Below, one piece after another: positions 21,881 to 30,805 of a stretch of DNA of 47,784 nt; the first letter of the stretch is position 1, and each line of letters opens with the position of its first letter. This DNA comes from CALWOS01 sp963595735. Its GTDB lineage: Bacteria > Bacillota > Clostridia > Oscillospirales > Oscillospiraceae. Where the stretch lies: NCBI GenBank assembly GCA_963595735.1, contig CAVBJJ010000012.1, positions 1 through 47,784 on the forward strand. The letters run 5' to 3'. A program made the translations under genes and the position numbers. The notes under the pieces were generated by a model. It was not told the origin of the DNA, did not search any database, and was given only the letters and a program-made list of their open reading frames with translations.

Positions 21881-24160
21881 TCATGCCGTCGTCACCAGCA
21901 GCAGCTCACTCCCCGCTTGAAAAGTGATCACATCGCTGTCACTGCCCAGCACCGCCTCAATGCTGATTTTTACCAGGGTGTTTCGGTTTGCGCCCACGCA
22001 AAAGCCGCTGCGGGTCTCCGTGTTCAGGTACAGGGGCGCGCTGCCGCTGCCGCCGCCATAGTGTGCCTGACTGGTTGCCTGTATCCCCACCAGCGTGTCC
22101 GTCAGGAACAGATCCGCCGAGCAAAGCAGCATACTGCCGGACATACTGCCGCTGGTAGCGACCAGCCGGCAGCCGTTCACCAGCCGGGAACTGTTGATGA
22201 CCTGACTGGAGCTGTTTTGTCCCTGGTGAAAATAGCAGCTGGTATCCAGCCCGTTCAGCCGCAGCATAAAGGTGTAGGTGCTGGCCGAGCCGGTGCGCAC
22301 ATAGGGCGCGGCCACAAACAGCCGCAGCAGGCTTTTGTCCGCCAGCGCCCCGGCGGGGATCTCCAGCTCCAGCGTCTGCGCCGCCTGGGAAAGCCGGGTT
22401 TTCCCCAGCAGCCGCCAGGGCATTTGCCCCAATGCCGCGTCCACATAGCCCTTTGGCGTCGGCATATCGTCGCTGCTTGGCTCCGCCAAGCCGGTGATGG
22501 TGGTCTCCTTTTCGATCATAAGCCCGATGTTATAGGCAGACTTCATGCCAACCAGGCCGTCCTTCGTCACCGCAACGCCGCAGCTGCCCGCCGGATTCCG
22601 AAGGATCATCTGCCCGGCGGAGCTGGCGTTGGCAATAATGCTCCCGGTCATCTCACCTCCGCCGGTGTCCAGCTTCCCGTCTATCATCTCTCGGAGCGCT
22701 TGGTACAGATCGCTGCACTGTCTTATGACAAAGCCCATGTTGGCAGCGTCACTTTCCTCTGTGGGGTCTGCCAGGTTCTGCAGCAGCACCGGCGTATCCC
22801 CGATCTCGTCACCGCTATCCTCGACATGACTGTCTCCGCAAAGCCGCAGCGTGTTCTTGGTTCCCGCATCCTCCTGGGTCTTAGGTTCCGGGCTGACCAC
22901 CGCAACAAAGGAATTGTCATGGAGGGAATCATAGAAAAACAGCCCGTGGTGCAGCACAACATGGGGCGTACCGAACAATTCGTTTTCCCCGAATGCCACC
23001 GAGGCACGGAATATGCCCCCCTCATCCCTGGCCACAAACTCCTGCAGCCTTGCCACCAGGCCGGAGATCTCCGCCTGCTTGTGGGAGTGCGTCCCCGCCG
23101 CCTTACTGTTCCAGCTGCTGCGCTCCGCCGCGGTAATGTGCCGGGTGGCGTCCCCTGTGTGCGCCTGGAATTCGCTCTCTGTGGCAAAGTCTCCGCTCAC
23201 GATATCCCCCACCTTTTTGGCGCTGTCCTCCGCGCGCTTGGCGCTGGCGGCGGCGTTTTCCTCTGCGGTTTTCGCGTTTTCCTCCGCTGTCTGTGCCGCG
23301 GCGGCGCTCCCTGCCGCTTCGCCGGCCTTTCCGGCCGCTGCCGCCGCGCTGGCTTCTGCCCGGCTTGCTGCCGCCGTTGCCGTTCCGGCCTGGCTCTCCG
23401 CGCTGCTCTGCGCCGCCTGTGCCGCCTGCTGGCTGAGCTTGGCGTTGTTTCTGGCAACCGCCGCCTCATAGGCGCTCTGCTTGGCATCGTCCAGGTGCGT
23501 CTTTGCCGTGTCTGCAAAGCCCGCTGCCGCCTCTGCGCTGGCCTTGGCTGCTGCTGCGCTGTCTGCTGCCTGTGCCGCGCGCTGGGTGGCCGTTGTCTCG
23601 CTGGCGGCGGCTGCCTCGGCCGAATCCGCTGCGGCGTCCTCGCTGGCCTTGGCCTTCCTCTCGCTTTCTGCGGCGGCTGCCCCTGCCGCCTTGGCCTCCA
23701 CAATGCCGGTCTTGATCCTGTCGATCTCCACCTGCAGCTGCTGCACCTGGCTGGGTGTTACCGGCGTTTCCTCGCCGGTGTACAGCTTGGAGGGCTGCAC
23801 CCGGAATCGCGCCTCCTCCGTCACGCAGCGCACCACCTCCTGTCCGGCGCTGTTGACAAAAATCCCCTCCACCGTCAAAAAGCACTCTCCCGCAACCGTC
23901 TTGGCCTCCGGTGGAACCGGCACCAGGTACACATCCTCCTGCCCCTCCGCCAGCAGATCGCAGCCCAGAAGGATCCGCGCCTGCTGTTCGCCCAGTGCGT
24001 TGGAAAAAATCGCCCGGCGGGTCGTCCCCGCCCATACCTTGGATGGGCGAAAGTCCATCTCCAGCAGCACATCGACGTGGGAGCCTACCGCCCCGATACT
24101 CACCCCGGAGCCCAGGATATATTCGTTGGAAATTTCCAGCTTTATAATGTTCTGTTCCAT
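21881..24160 (-). CDS. Phage tail fibre or baseplate-type receptor-binding protein with alanine-rich rod
   Basis: A 759-residue protein in three parts. Residues 1-160 form a beta-rich attachment domain (MEQNIIKLEISNEYILGSG, RRAIFSNALGEQ, VNSAGQEVVRC) resembling upper-baseplate N-termini. Residues about 165-320 are a long Ala/Glu/Lys/Ser helical stretch, probably a trimeric coiled-coil rod. After a THSHKQAEISGL segment, typical of phage fibres, the last 350 residues are beta-rich and glycine/serine-rich, with YVDAALGQMPW and a C-terminal globular tip. The ATG follows AAAGGAGAG. A terminator immediately upstream separates it from the capsid genes, so its supply may be reduced relative to capsid. 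Receptor unknown. Confidence 0.7.
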   Translation of the reverse strand: MEQNIIKLEISNEYILGSGVSIGAVGSHVDVLLEMDFRPSKVWAGTTRRAIFSNALGEQQARILLGCDLLAEGQEDVYLVPVPPEAKTVAGECFLTVEGIFVNSAGQEVVRCVTEEARFRVQPSKLYTGEETPVTPSQVQQLQVEIDRIKTGIVEAKAAGAAAAESERKAKASEDAAADSAEAAAASETTATQRAAQAADSAAAAKASAEAAAGFADTAKTHLDDAKQSAYEAAVARNNAKLSQQAAQAAQSSAESQAGTATAAASRAEASAAAAAGKAGEAAGSAAAAQTAEENAKTAEENAAASAKRAEDSAKKVGDIVSGDFATESEFQAHTGDATRHITAAERSSWNSKAAGTHSHKQAEISGLVARLQEFVARDEGGIFRASVAFGENELFGTPHVVLHHGLFFYDSLHDNSFVAVVSPEPKTQEDAGTKNTLRLCGDSHVEDSGDEIGDTPVLLQNLADPTEESDAANMGFVIRQCSDLYQALREMIDGKLDTGGGEMTGSIIANASSAGQMILRNPAGSCGVAVTKDGLVGMKSAYNIGLMIEKETTITGLAEPSSDDMPTPKGYVDAALGQMPWRLLGKTRLSQAAQTLELEIPAGALADKSLLRLFVAAPYVRTGSASTYTFMLRLNGLDTSCYFHQGQNSSSQVINSSRLVNGCRLVATSGSMSGSMLLCSADLFLTDTLVGIQATSQAHYGGGSGSAPLYLNTETRSGFCVGANRNTLVKISIEAVLGSDSDVITFQAGSELLLVTTA

Positions 24161-24183
24161 CGGTCTCTCCTTTCTCTTGCATC

Positions 24184-24234
24184 AAAAAAGCGCGGCGGAG
24201 CAGGAGAACTGCTGCCCTCCGTCTCTCGCCGCGC
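24184..24234 (-). terminator. Terminator within the virion operon, between capsid and fibre genes
   Basis: Eight-base perfect stem GCGCGGCG / CGCCGCGC with a 29-base loop, followed by six Ts on the minus strand. It ends about 23 bases before the fibre ATG, with no obvious sigma-A promoter after it. Confidence 0.7.
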
Positions 24235-24316
24235 CGTGTCGCGTCGTCTGCCGTGGTCTCCCGTCCCGGCGTCCACGCCCCGGGTCAGCAAACCGTGTCT
24301 CGCGGTGTCATTCTCT

Positions 24317-24622
24317 TTACAGATTCCGTGCCTTTGCCTCTGCGGCATAGGCGCTGCTCTCCTGCTCGATCAGGCTGGCTGTCGCCATGTCCTGCTCCAT
24401 GCTCTGCTCCAGCACCTCCGCCACATAGGCCGGCACCGTCACCGTCTCGCCGCGCTTGATCTGAAAGCTGCGGCCGTTGACCGCCACAAACACATCGTTT
24501 TTGTACTTTTCGTTGTCCTTGAACAGCCGGATCGAAACCATCTGCTCCGGATCCGGCGCCGCTGCGGTATCTTCTACCGCCTGCTGCGGCTCTGCCTTGG
24601 GGTCTTTCTTGCTCGTTGCCAT
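24317..24622 (-). CDS. Small phage structural protein downstream of the capsid gene
   Basis: A 101-residue protein with a charged, disordered N-terminus (MATSKKDPKAEPQQAVEDT) and a compact second half, MVSIRLFKDNEKYKNDVFVA followed by VNGRSFQIKRGETVTVPAYV, that resembles small proteins found after N4-gp56-type capsid genes. A capsid-decoration or head-completion role is an inference from position. The ATG follows GAGGAGG. It sits 15 bases after the capsid stop and is the last gene before the internal terminator. Confidence 0.55.
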   Translation of the reverse strand: MATSKKDPKAEPQQAVEDTAAAPDPEQMVSIRLFKDNEKYKNDVFVAVNGRSFQIKRGETVTVPAYVAEVLEQSMEQDMATASLIEQESSAYAAEAKARNL

Positions 24623-24637
24623 GTGCCTTGCCTCCTC

Positions 24638-25687
24638 TCAGCTGTTGAAGGTAGAGGTGGTCTCAATGCGTACCATATAGGCCTCCACCAGTCGCTCCGC
24701 CACCTTGGTTGCTTTCCAGCCCGCTGTGGCTCTCTGATTCAGGGGATCCGCCGTGCCGGCAGAACCCAGCTGCTTGGCAATGTGCTGCAGGCCGCCGCCG
24801 GAAATCTCCGTCACGCCATAGGCGTCCGCGCCCAGGATCAGCGTGGAGTACACATCTCTGGCGGAAGCCGTCGCCGTGCCGGAGGACTTGTCCTTGCCTG
24901 CGTGCGTCCAGACCTTTGCCTCGCTGGTCTCCACAAAGCGCACGCCCTCGATCCGGCCGATCTCGCCCTCATAGATGCCATCCGGGTCGGAATAGGTCTT
25001 CACATTCACCCACTTGGGATCGCTCATCAGGTCATAGCTGACATCCGGATGCACAATGCCCGCGTAGTAGCCGTTGATCTTCGGCGCGTTCATCACCTTC
25101 AAAAAGCGTACCGCCCGGCGCACGGCGTCCACCGTCAGATAGTGGTTGTCGCTTGCGGTCGCGCTGCCGCCCACCAGCTCGGCGCGGCTTTTCACCTGTC
25201 CCTGGGCGTACTGCACATTGGTGCCGCCGTTGAGCACCTCTCGGGTAATGGTGTCCAGGGTGCGGCCTGCCTGGCTGCCCAGCAGCTTGGTGGCCTGCAC
25301 CAGGTTGTTGTCAATGGCCGTCAGCAGCAGCATATCGGAAAGCTCCACAAAGCCGCCGTACTGGGCAACCGTCGCCGTGATCACGCCCATGTTCAGCTTC
25401 TGCCCGGTGGGGGTCACGCCCTCGGTCAGGGGGGTGGTGGCCTTGGGCAGCGGGTCGTACTTGCGGAACTCAATGGTCTTGCCGCCGTTCTTGGGAATGG
25501 GGTGCTTCTGTGCAAACTGGTCGTGTACCAGCTGCGGCTCCGCCATATCGATCAGATAGTCGGAGTAAAAGGTCTTCATCTCCCCGGAAAGATCGTTTCC
25601 GGAGGCCTTGCTGTCGGTCTTGTTGATCACCGCGTCAAACAGGCGCAGCGTAACCGGCAGCAGCATCAGTTCTTTGGTGTGTTTCAT
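24638..25687 (-). CDS. Major capsid protein, N4-gp56 family
   Basis: HK97-fold capsid subunit of the N4-gp56 family, 349 residues. Signature stretches are LVHDQFAQKHPIPKNGGKTI, EFRKYDPLPKATTPLTEGVT, VAQYGGFVELSDMLLLT and the C-terminal DPLNQRATAGWKATKVAERL. The N-terminus reads MKHTKELMLLPVTLRLFDAV; the VTLRLFD part (residues 12-18) looks like a Prp protease site and is discussed in the findings. The ATG follows AAGGGAG at about 8 bases. It lies 28 bases after the scaffold gene and should be the most highly translated product of the cassette. Confidence 0.9.
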   Translation of the reverse strand: MKHTKELMLLPVTLRLFDAVINKTDSKASGNDLSGEMKTFYSDYLIDMAEPQLVHDQFAQKHPIPKNGGKTIEFRKYDPLPKATTPLTEGVTPTGQKLNMGVITATVAQYGGFVELSDMLLLTAIDNNLVQATKLLGSQAGRTLDTITREVLNGGTNVQYAQGQVKSRAELVGGSATASDNHYLTVDAVRRAVRFLKVMNAPKINGYYAGIVHPDVSYDLMSDPKWVNVKTYSDPDGIYEGEIGRIEGVRFVETSEAKVWTHAGKDKSSGTATASARDVYSTLILGADAYGVTEISGGGLQHIAKQLGSAGTADPLNQRATAGWKATKVAERLVEAYMVRIETTSTFNS

Positions 25688-25715
25688 GGTATTCTCCCTT
25701 TCTCGCCGGGGCGCG

Positions 25716-26714
25716 TCAGAATTCGATGCGCTCTCCCCGTGCCGCTCTGCGGGCGATCTCCTGCCGCTCCTTCCGGGTCAGCTTGGAAACATCGTCCTTT
25801 ACGATAAATGAACTCTGGGAGCTTGTGCCGTTTTCCTGGGGTCTTGTGCCCTTGGCGCGAATTCCGTCCACCACCTGCTTCTCCGTCGCCCTGGCCTGCA
25901 TGGCCGCAACGCCCGCCTTGATCTGCTCCATGTGTACCACCTCATAGGCGTGCTGGACGGGAACGCCCGCCCGCAGCATGGAAAGAAACTGGGGATTTTG
26001 CACCTCGTCGTTGAGGTCGAACTTGGGATACAGGGCTTTGAGCTGCTCTGCCTCGCCGTACCACTGCTGCAGCTGCTCCTGCGCCCGCTGGTCTGTCATC
26101 TGCCGGCGCTGCTGGCGCAAAAGCGCCTCGTTCTCCCGCTGCAGCTTCTGGAACTGCTTGTACTGCGCAACGCTCATCCCCGCTTCCTCTGCGGCCTCCG
26201 ACCAGTATGCATCGTCGTTTTCAATGGCCTGGGAGAGCTTGCCCATGTCCCCGTCGCCGATCTGGTAGCGCTGCATCAGCATATCGATCACCGGCTGATA
26301 CTGCCCCAGCTGCTGCTCCAGGGTGCGCGTCTCCCGGAATCTCCGGTCAATGATGCGCTGGGTCTCCTCGGTGTAGATGTCCTTGTATTCGCCCCGCACA
26401 AGCTCCTGAAAAGCCTGGCGTCTGGCCTCCCGTGTGTCGGATGTGGTGGTCACATCCCCTTCCTTGTCGCTCCCGGCGTCGGAGGACGGCTGCTTGGGGT
26501 TCTCCGGTGCCGGGCTGTCGGCCTCTGCCGCCTTGCCCTGCTTGCCGAAAACCACATTCTGGAATTCGCCCGATCCCCGCCGGGTGCTTGCGGGGGCTGC
26601 CTGGGTCTCGCCCTGTGCGCCGGAGGCTCCGCCCTCTCCGGAGGCTGCCGCCCCCGCGCCTGCTCCACCATCGAACAGACAAAGCCGAATCTCCAGCAAT
26701 CTTGCGCTGTGCAT
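25716..26714 (-). CDS. Phage scaffolding protein
   Basis: A 332-residue scaffold-like protein. The start is the ATG at 26714, with AAGGAGG eight bases upstream; a longer frame from 26822 begins with an unrelated arginine-rich stretch. It begins MHSARLLEIRLCLFDGGAGA, then a disordered Ala/Gly/Ser/Pro region (15-110), a long helical and coiled-coil middle with GEYKDIYTEETQRIIDRRFR, glutamine- and alanine-rich helices, and ends in a basic RKERQEIARRAARGERIEF tail of the kind that binds capsid subunits. Position between portal/protease and capsid fits. The N-terminal IRLCLFD (residues 9-15) parallels the capsid motif. Confidence 0.8.
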   Translation of the reverse strand: MHSARLLEIRLCLFDGGAGAGAAASGEGGASGAQGETQAAPASTRRGSGEFQNVVFGKQGKAAEADSPAPENPKQPSSDAGSDKEGDVTTTSDTREARRQAFQELVRGEYKDIYTEETQRIIDRRFRETRTLEQQLGQYQPVIDMLMQRYQIGDGDMGKLSQAIENDDAYWSEAAEEAGMSVAQYKQFQKLQRENEALLRQQRRQMTDQRAQEQLQQWYGEAEQLKALYPKFDLNDEVQNPQFLSMLRAGVPVQHAYEVVHMEQIKAGVAAMQARATEKQVVDGIRAKGTRPQENGTSSQSSFIVKDDVSKLTRKERQEIARRAARGERIEF

Positions 26715-26866
26715 AGAGTTTCCTCCTTTTTTCTCGCGGGTGTCTCGCCCCCGTGTAGCGTCGGGGCAAAGCCTGCACCGCTCTGCGCCCGGCTCCCGGC
26801 TCCCTGTATGGCGGTGCGGCATTGCGCCGCAGCCGCCGATATGAGGAAGAAAGGAACATCTTCAAG

Positions 26867-27223
26867 CTAGCAGAGTGCTGCCTCTTTTTCGCCCCGGATG
26901 CCGCAGGATTTTTCCGTTTTCTCGCGCCCCTCCACCAGCACCAGCTCCGGGTGCGCTTTCTGGATCTGCAGCAGGCCGATCACCGCCATGGAAAAGGCCT
27001 CCGCCGCGCCCGCGTCCGCCAGAAACTCCAGCGCCGCGTCTCCGCTTTCCAGTCTCTGGGTCAAAATCTCCACCCGCTTCTCCGCCTGCGCGTTCACCAG
27101 ATAGCCCGCCAGGGCATATACGATCCCGGAAATCGCCGCGCAGACCGCAACGCTGCCCGTGGCGTGTCCCCGGGCGGTCAGAATGCAGCGCTTCCCCTGC
27201 TGTCCGGCATAGATTCGCGTCAT
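26867..27223 (-). CDS. Prp-like cysteine protease encoded in the phage head operon
   Basis: A 118-residue protein similar to the ribosomal-processing cysteine protease Prp (DUF464), which in Firmicutes removes the N-terminal extension of ribosomal protein L27. Seen: RCILTARGHATGSVAVCAAI, with the catalytic pair H20 and C28 in GHA...CAA(I)S, then a helical GIVYALAGYLVNAQAE dimer region. The histidine-to-cysteine distance is about four residues shorter than in S. aureus Prp. It lies 21 bases after the portal gene and before the scaffold and capsid genes, the usual place of a head-maturation protease, and no other prohead protease is visible. A 152-base spacer with a GC-rich hairpin separates it from the scaffold. 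Role inferred. Confidence 0.75.
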   Translation of the reverse strand: MTRIYAGQQGKRCILTARGHATGSVAVCAAISGIVYALAGYLVNAQAEKRVEILTQRLESGDAALEFLADAGAAEAFSMAVIGLLQIQKAHPELVLVEGREKTEKSCGIRGEKEAALC

Positions 27224-27244
27224 GCGCCTGTCACCTCTCGCCCG

Positions 27245-29335
27245 TCAGTCGTTCATGCTGGGGGTGCTGCGCTTGGCCAGCCGCTGTCCGTAGCCCGTCA
27301 TGGGCGTCTGGGCTGCCATCACCCCATCTGCCAGGGAGCTGCCGCTGCCGCCCTGCTGCGCTGCCGCCGGGTTCCCGCCGCCCTGCTGTGCCGTTGCCGG
27401 GGCGCCGCCCACGCCCATGTCCTTTCCGGTCAGGGACTGGATCAGCAGCGCCATCTGATCCAGCTGCTGGGACAGCTGCTTGCAAGTGTTGAGCAGGGTC
27501 TGCCCCTGCTGCACCTGCTCCCGCACCTTGTCAATGCCCTCAAACTCCATCATCTCCAGCGCGCCCATGGCCTCCTGCGCCCGTTCCGGGTTAAAAAAGC
27601 CCATGCCGTACAGCTCCTTTGCCCGTTCGTTCTGTTCCATGCGGGAAAAGGGGTTTTTCTTCTGCGCCTTGATTTTCAGGTCAAAAATCGGCTTGCGGTA
27701 CAGCGTCTCTCCGTCGCTGCTACTTCCCATCTCCTGCTCCCGGATCCCGGCGTTGTTCATCTCCACAAACTGGTATTCCCCGGGGTTCTGCCCGGTAATG
27801 CGGAAGGAGCGCGTCTCGTCGTAGAACTGGCGGATCAGCTCGATGCACATGGCGTTGATCTTGGTGTGGGTGCGGTAGCTTGCCGCGATCATGTCCCGGC
27901 TGGCCTTGTTGCCCGCCTCCTGGAGGGCGGCAATGGCGGAGGCCGCCGTCACCCCGGAGCCAACGCCGCCGCTGTTCACATCCCGGTTGGCCGCCGTGTC
28001 CTTCATCTCCTCGATCTTCATCTGGGCAACCGTCACATAGATGTCGTCCAGCGGATTGGTCACGATCTCCTTAATGCGCCTGTCGTCCAGCTCTCCCTGC
28101 ACATGCACCAGCGGCCGGCTCCAGTCCAAAAACTCCTCCTCGTTGATGGCCGTGCTGTCGGAGATAAAAAAGCGCTTCTTGGTGGTCATCATGCTGTTTT
28201 CCAGAATGTTTGCCGACAGCTTGTCAATATACAGCTGGGGATCCTTGCAAATGGCCACATAGCCAAAGCCCACCGGCGTCCCCTTTTCCGGAAACATCAC
28301 ATCCAGCACCACCGGATACTGCCCGTGGTCGTACCAGCCCGTATCCCGGTACTCCGGGTCGTTCTCGCTGGCAAACAGCAGGGTCTGCCCCACAAACTTG
28401 GCGTAGTGCAGCAGCTGTCTCCCGCTGGGGGCTGTGGTCTTGTAGTACCAGTCCACCACCACGCTCTTCTCGCTGGTGTCAATGGTGTCGTCATAGATGT
28501 ATTGCTTCACATCCACCGCCCCGCCGCGCAGCTTTCCCTTGTGCTCCGGGTACTGCTGTTCCAGCAAGTCCTCGTCCACCAGCTCCACAATGAACAGGTT
28601 CCGGGACTGCTGAATGTCCGTCACCCCTGGCTCCCAGAACAGCTTCAGCAGATCGATCTGGCGAATGTCAATGTCCCCCAGGCCGTTTTCCTTGGCGCTG
28701 TTCCAGAACACGCCATAGGCCGCCGTGCCGTGCTTGAGCTTTTCCCACCAGTTGTCGGAATAGGTCTGCTCATAGTCGTTGTATTCCAAAATCACCGGCA
28801 AAACCGAGGAAAGGGTCTTCGCGCTCTGCTCATCGCTGCGCTCCCGGGGCAGCACCACCGGCTCCGGATAATTGTCCATGGCGTCCGCGTGCTTGTTGAG
28901 GATGGAGTTAAACAGCCAGGCGGAGGAAGGCTCCGGCGGGCGGTATTCCGGGCTGTCGCCGGATTGCCTGCCCTTGCGTATGGCCTCCCAGTGCCGCAGC
29001 TCCCACCACAGCTCGTCCTGTACCACCCGTTCCTCCAGGTTGGCCTTGCCCTGCTTGTAGCGGGTCAGAATCCCAATGGCCTCCGCCACCTCCTTCTCCC
29101 CGATGCGCCGGTCGGCCGGGGAAAAGTCCTCCCCTCTCCGGAATGCGCCCACCGGCTGGGCGTTTCTCCAGCCGCTGCCGGTGCCCTCTGCTTCTGTCGT
29201 GCCGTCCCCTGCCGTCAGCAGCATGGCCGCCAGTGCCGGGTCGGGGCTTTCGTCCTCCTGCACCCCGGGCAGCCCGGTGGAAGCAAGGACTTGCGCGGTC
29301 TCCTCCTGCTGGTCTCTCCGTCTGAAAAGTGCCAT
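27245..29335 (-). CDS. Phage portal protein
   Basis: A 696-residue portal of the P22-like class: the dodecameric ring through which DNA enters and leaves the capsid. Seen: an acidic disordered N-terminus, WLFNSILNKHADAMDNYPEP, EYNDYEQTYSDNWWEKLKHG, FWEPGVTDIQQSRNLFI, the conserved core DPQLYIDKLSANILENSMMT, and a C-terminal coiled coil followed by Gly/Ala/Gln-rich residues. The ATG follows AAGGAGGAGAAC. It is 15 bases downstream of terL, in the canonical terminase-portal order. The length and the lack of downstream tail-tube genes agree with a podovirus. Confidence 0.85.
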   Translation of the reverse strand: MALFRRRDQQEETAQVLASTGLPGVQEDESPDPALAAMLLTAGDGTTEAEGTGSGWRNAQPVGAFRRGEDFSPADRRIGEKEVAEAIGILTRYKQGKANLEERVVQDELWWELRHWEAIRKGRQSGDSPEYRPPEPSSAWLFNSILNKHADAMDNYPEPVVLPRERSDEQSAKTLSSVLPVILEYNDYEQTYSDNWWEKLKHGTAAYGVFWNSAKENGLGDIDIRQIDLLKLFWEPGVTDIQQSRNLFIVELVDEDLLEQQYPEHKGKLRGGAVDVKQYIYDDTIDTSEKSVVVDWYYKTTAPSGRQLLHYAKFVGQTLLFASENDPEYRDTGWYDHGQYPVVLDVMFPEKGTPVGFGYVAICKDPQLYIDKLSANILENSMMTTKKRFFISDSTAINEEEFLDWSRPLVHVQGELDDRRIKEIVTNPLDDIYVTVAQMKIEEMKDTAANRDVNSGGVGSGVTAASAIAALQEAGNKASRDMIAASYRTHTKINAMCIELIRQFYDETRSFRITGQNPGEYQFVEMNNAGIREQEMGSSSDGETLYRKPIFDLKIKAQKKNPFSRMEQNERAKELYGMGFFNPERAQEAMGALEMMEFEGIDKVREQVQQGQTLLNTCKQLSQQLDQMALLIQSLTGKDMGVGGAPATAQQGGGNPAAAQQGGSGSSLADGVMAAQTPMTGYGQRLAKRSTPSMND

Positions 29336-29350
29336 GTTCTCCTCCTTGTG

Positions 29351-30805
29351 TTAATATCTCCTGTAAAAGTCATACCGGTCATATTGCGTCTCCTGCGCCA
29401 GCTCCAGCGGGTCGTACTGCGCCGCCTGCCGGGGCTTCCGCGCCGGTGGGGCAATGGGGTTCTTCATGCAGACATAGCGCAGCTCGTCGTAAATATGATC
29501 CTCTCCGTCTGTGTCAATGTCCTCCACATTCTTCTCGTCATACACCAAATTGGGCACCGTGCGGATAAAGTGCCTGCACCCCTGGAACACATACAGCATG
29601 GGGATCCCCGCCTCGTCAAAGGCCAGGCGGTGGTGTACCTGCATCTTCCCGTCAATGCGGGCGTGGTCGCCCCGCGAAAAGTACACCCGCTCCCGTTCCA
29701 TCAGCGCGCCGATGCTCTCCGTGCCGTCGCTGCCCCAAATGGCCGGGTCGCCCACCCGGTGGATCTGCCGGTCTTTCAGGTTGGGATCCTCGGCCTCTAT
29801 GCGCCGGATCTCCCTTGCCACCTCCGCCGGTTCCATCTTCACGCCCACATTGGGCGCGCCGGTGCAGCCGTAAAACTCCCGAATGCGATATAGCCGCCGC
29901 TCCCGGTCAACGGCATACCAGCCCACGGAAAAGGGTCTGGAGTAGCCCCAGTCCAGCCCGCACCAAACCGCCCAGTCCCGGGGGATCCGAAAGGGCGCTA
30001 TCACATGGGTGTTGCGCCGATCAGCGTAGTGGCTGCTGTCGTTGCGCCACTCCGTAAACACCTGCCCGGAAAAGCTGTCCCAGTCCCCGTAAAGCAGCGC
30101 CTTGCGCTCCGCCTCCGGCATACTGGCCAGCCGCTGGACATAGGCCGGGTCGTTTTGCAGCAGCGCCGGGTTATCGAAAACAGAGGACGGCACAAAAATC
30201 CGCTTCTGCACCCGCTTCTGCTCCGTCCCGTCCGGCTCCCGCCAGGAAACCACCTCGCAAATGGGCTGCATGGGCGGCGCGGCGGTAATAAAGCGCTCCT
30301 TCACCCAGCCGTGCCCCACCCCGCCGGGGTTGGCCGTCGCCCGGATGTATACCCGCGTCCCCGCGCCGTTGGGGCGGTTCCGGGAAAACAGATAGCTGTA
30401 CTCGTCAAAGGTGAAGTGCGTCAGCTCGTCAAAGGCGATAAAATCATAGGCCTGTCCCTGATACTTCACCCGATCCTTCGTGTGCTGCATCGCGCCGAAG
30501 AGGATCTTCGCCCCGCTGGGAAAGCGCCAGCAGTGGCTGCTGGCGTTGTATCTGGCCTTGGGAAATGCCCTCGGGTAGTAGCTCAAGGTCTTGTCGATCA
30601 GCTCCGCCAGCTGGGGAAAGGTCTTGCGCAGGATCAGCCCCTTGTAGTGGGGAATGTGTACCTGCCGCAGCGCCTCGATCACCAGCGCGTCGCTTTTCCC
30701 ACCGCCTGCCGCGCCGCCGTATAGCGCCTCGTATTCCGGGCGCGCCATAAACGCCGCCTGCCGGGGCTGCGGCCGCCAGACGACCGCCTCATTCCGCTCC
30801 GTCAT
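29351..30805 (-). CDS. terL: Phage terminase large subunit
   Basis: Packaging motor ATPase and nuclease, 484 residues. The ATPase domain has YGGAAGGGKSDAL (Walker A, about residue 30) and YDFIAFDELTHF (Walker B). The RNase H-like nuclease domain has GLDWGYSRPFSVGWYA and DPAIWG, which provide acidic catalytic residues, and a later DGEDHIYDELRY. The start overlaps the terS end by 17 bases, a normal coupling. The frame is intact from end to end, so decay of the prophage has not touched the packaging genes. Confidence 0.92.
   Translation of the reverse strand: MTERNEAVVWRPQPRQAAFMARPEYEALYGGAAGGGKSDALVIEALRQVHIPHYKGLILRKTFPQLAELIDKTLSYYPRAFPKARYNASSHCWRFPSGAKILFGAMQHTKDRVKYQGQAYDFIAFDELTHFTFDEYSYLFSRNRPNGAGTRVYIRATANPGGVGHGWVKERFITAAPPMQPICEVVSWREPDGTEQKRVQKRIFVPSSVFDNPALLQNDPAYVQRLASMPEAERKALLYGDWDSFSGQVFTEWRNDSSHYADRRNTHVIAPFRIPRDWAVWCGLDWGYSRPFSVGWYAVDRERRLYRIREFYGCTGAPNVGVKMEPAEVAREIRRIEAEDPNLKDRQIHRVGDPAIWGSDGTESIGALMERERVYFSRGDHARIDGKMQVHHRLAFDEAGIPMLYVFQGCRHFIRTVPNLVYDEKNVEDIDTDGEDHIYDELRYVCMKNPIAPPARKPRQAAQYDPLELAQETQYDRYDFYRRY

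Noticed and set aside
21797..25807. A 1336-codon open frame on the plus strand
   Set aside because: It lies antisense to the fibre, connector and capsid genes and arises from their GC-rich codon use; the translated protein is low-complexity Arg/His/Leu-rich without family motifs or a ribosome-binding site.
26822..29893. A 1023-codon open frame on the plus strand
   Set aside because: Antisense to the portal, Prp and terL genes, with the same GC-driven composition.
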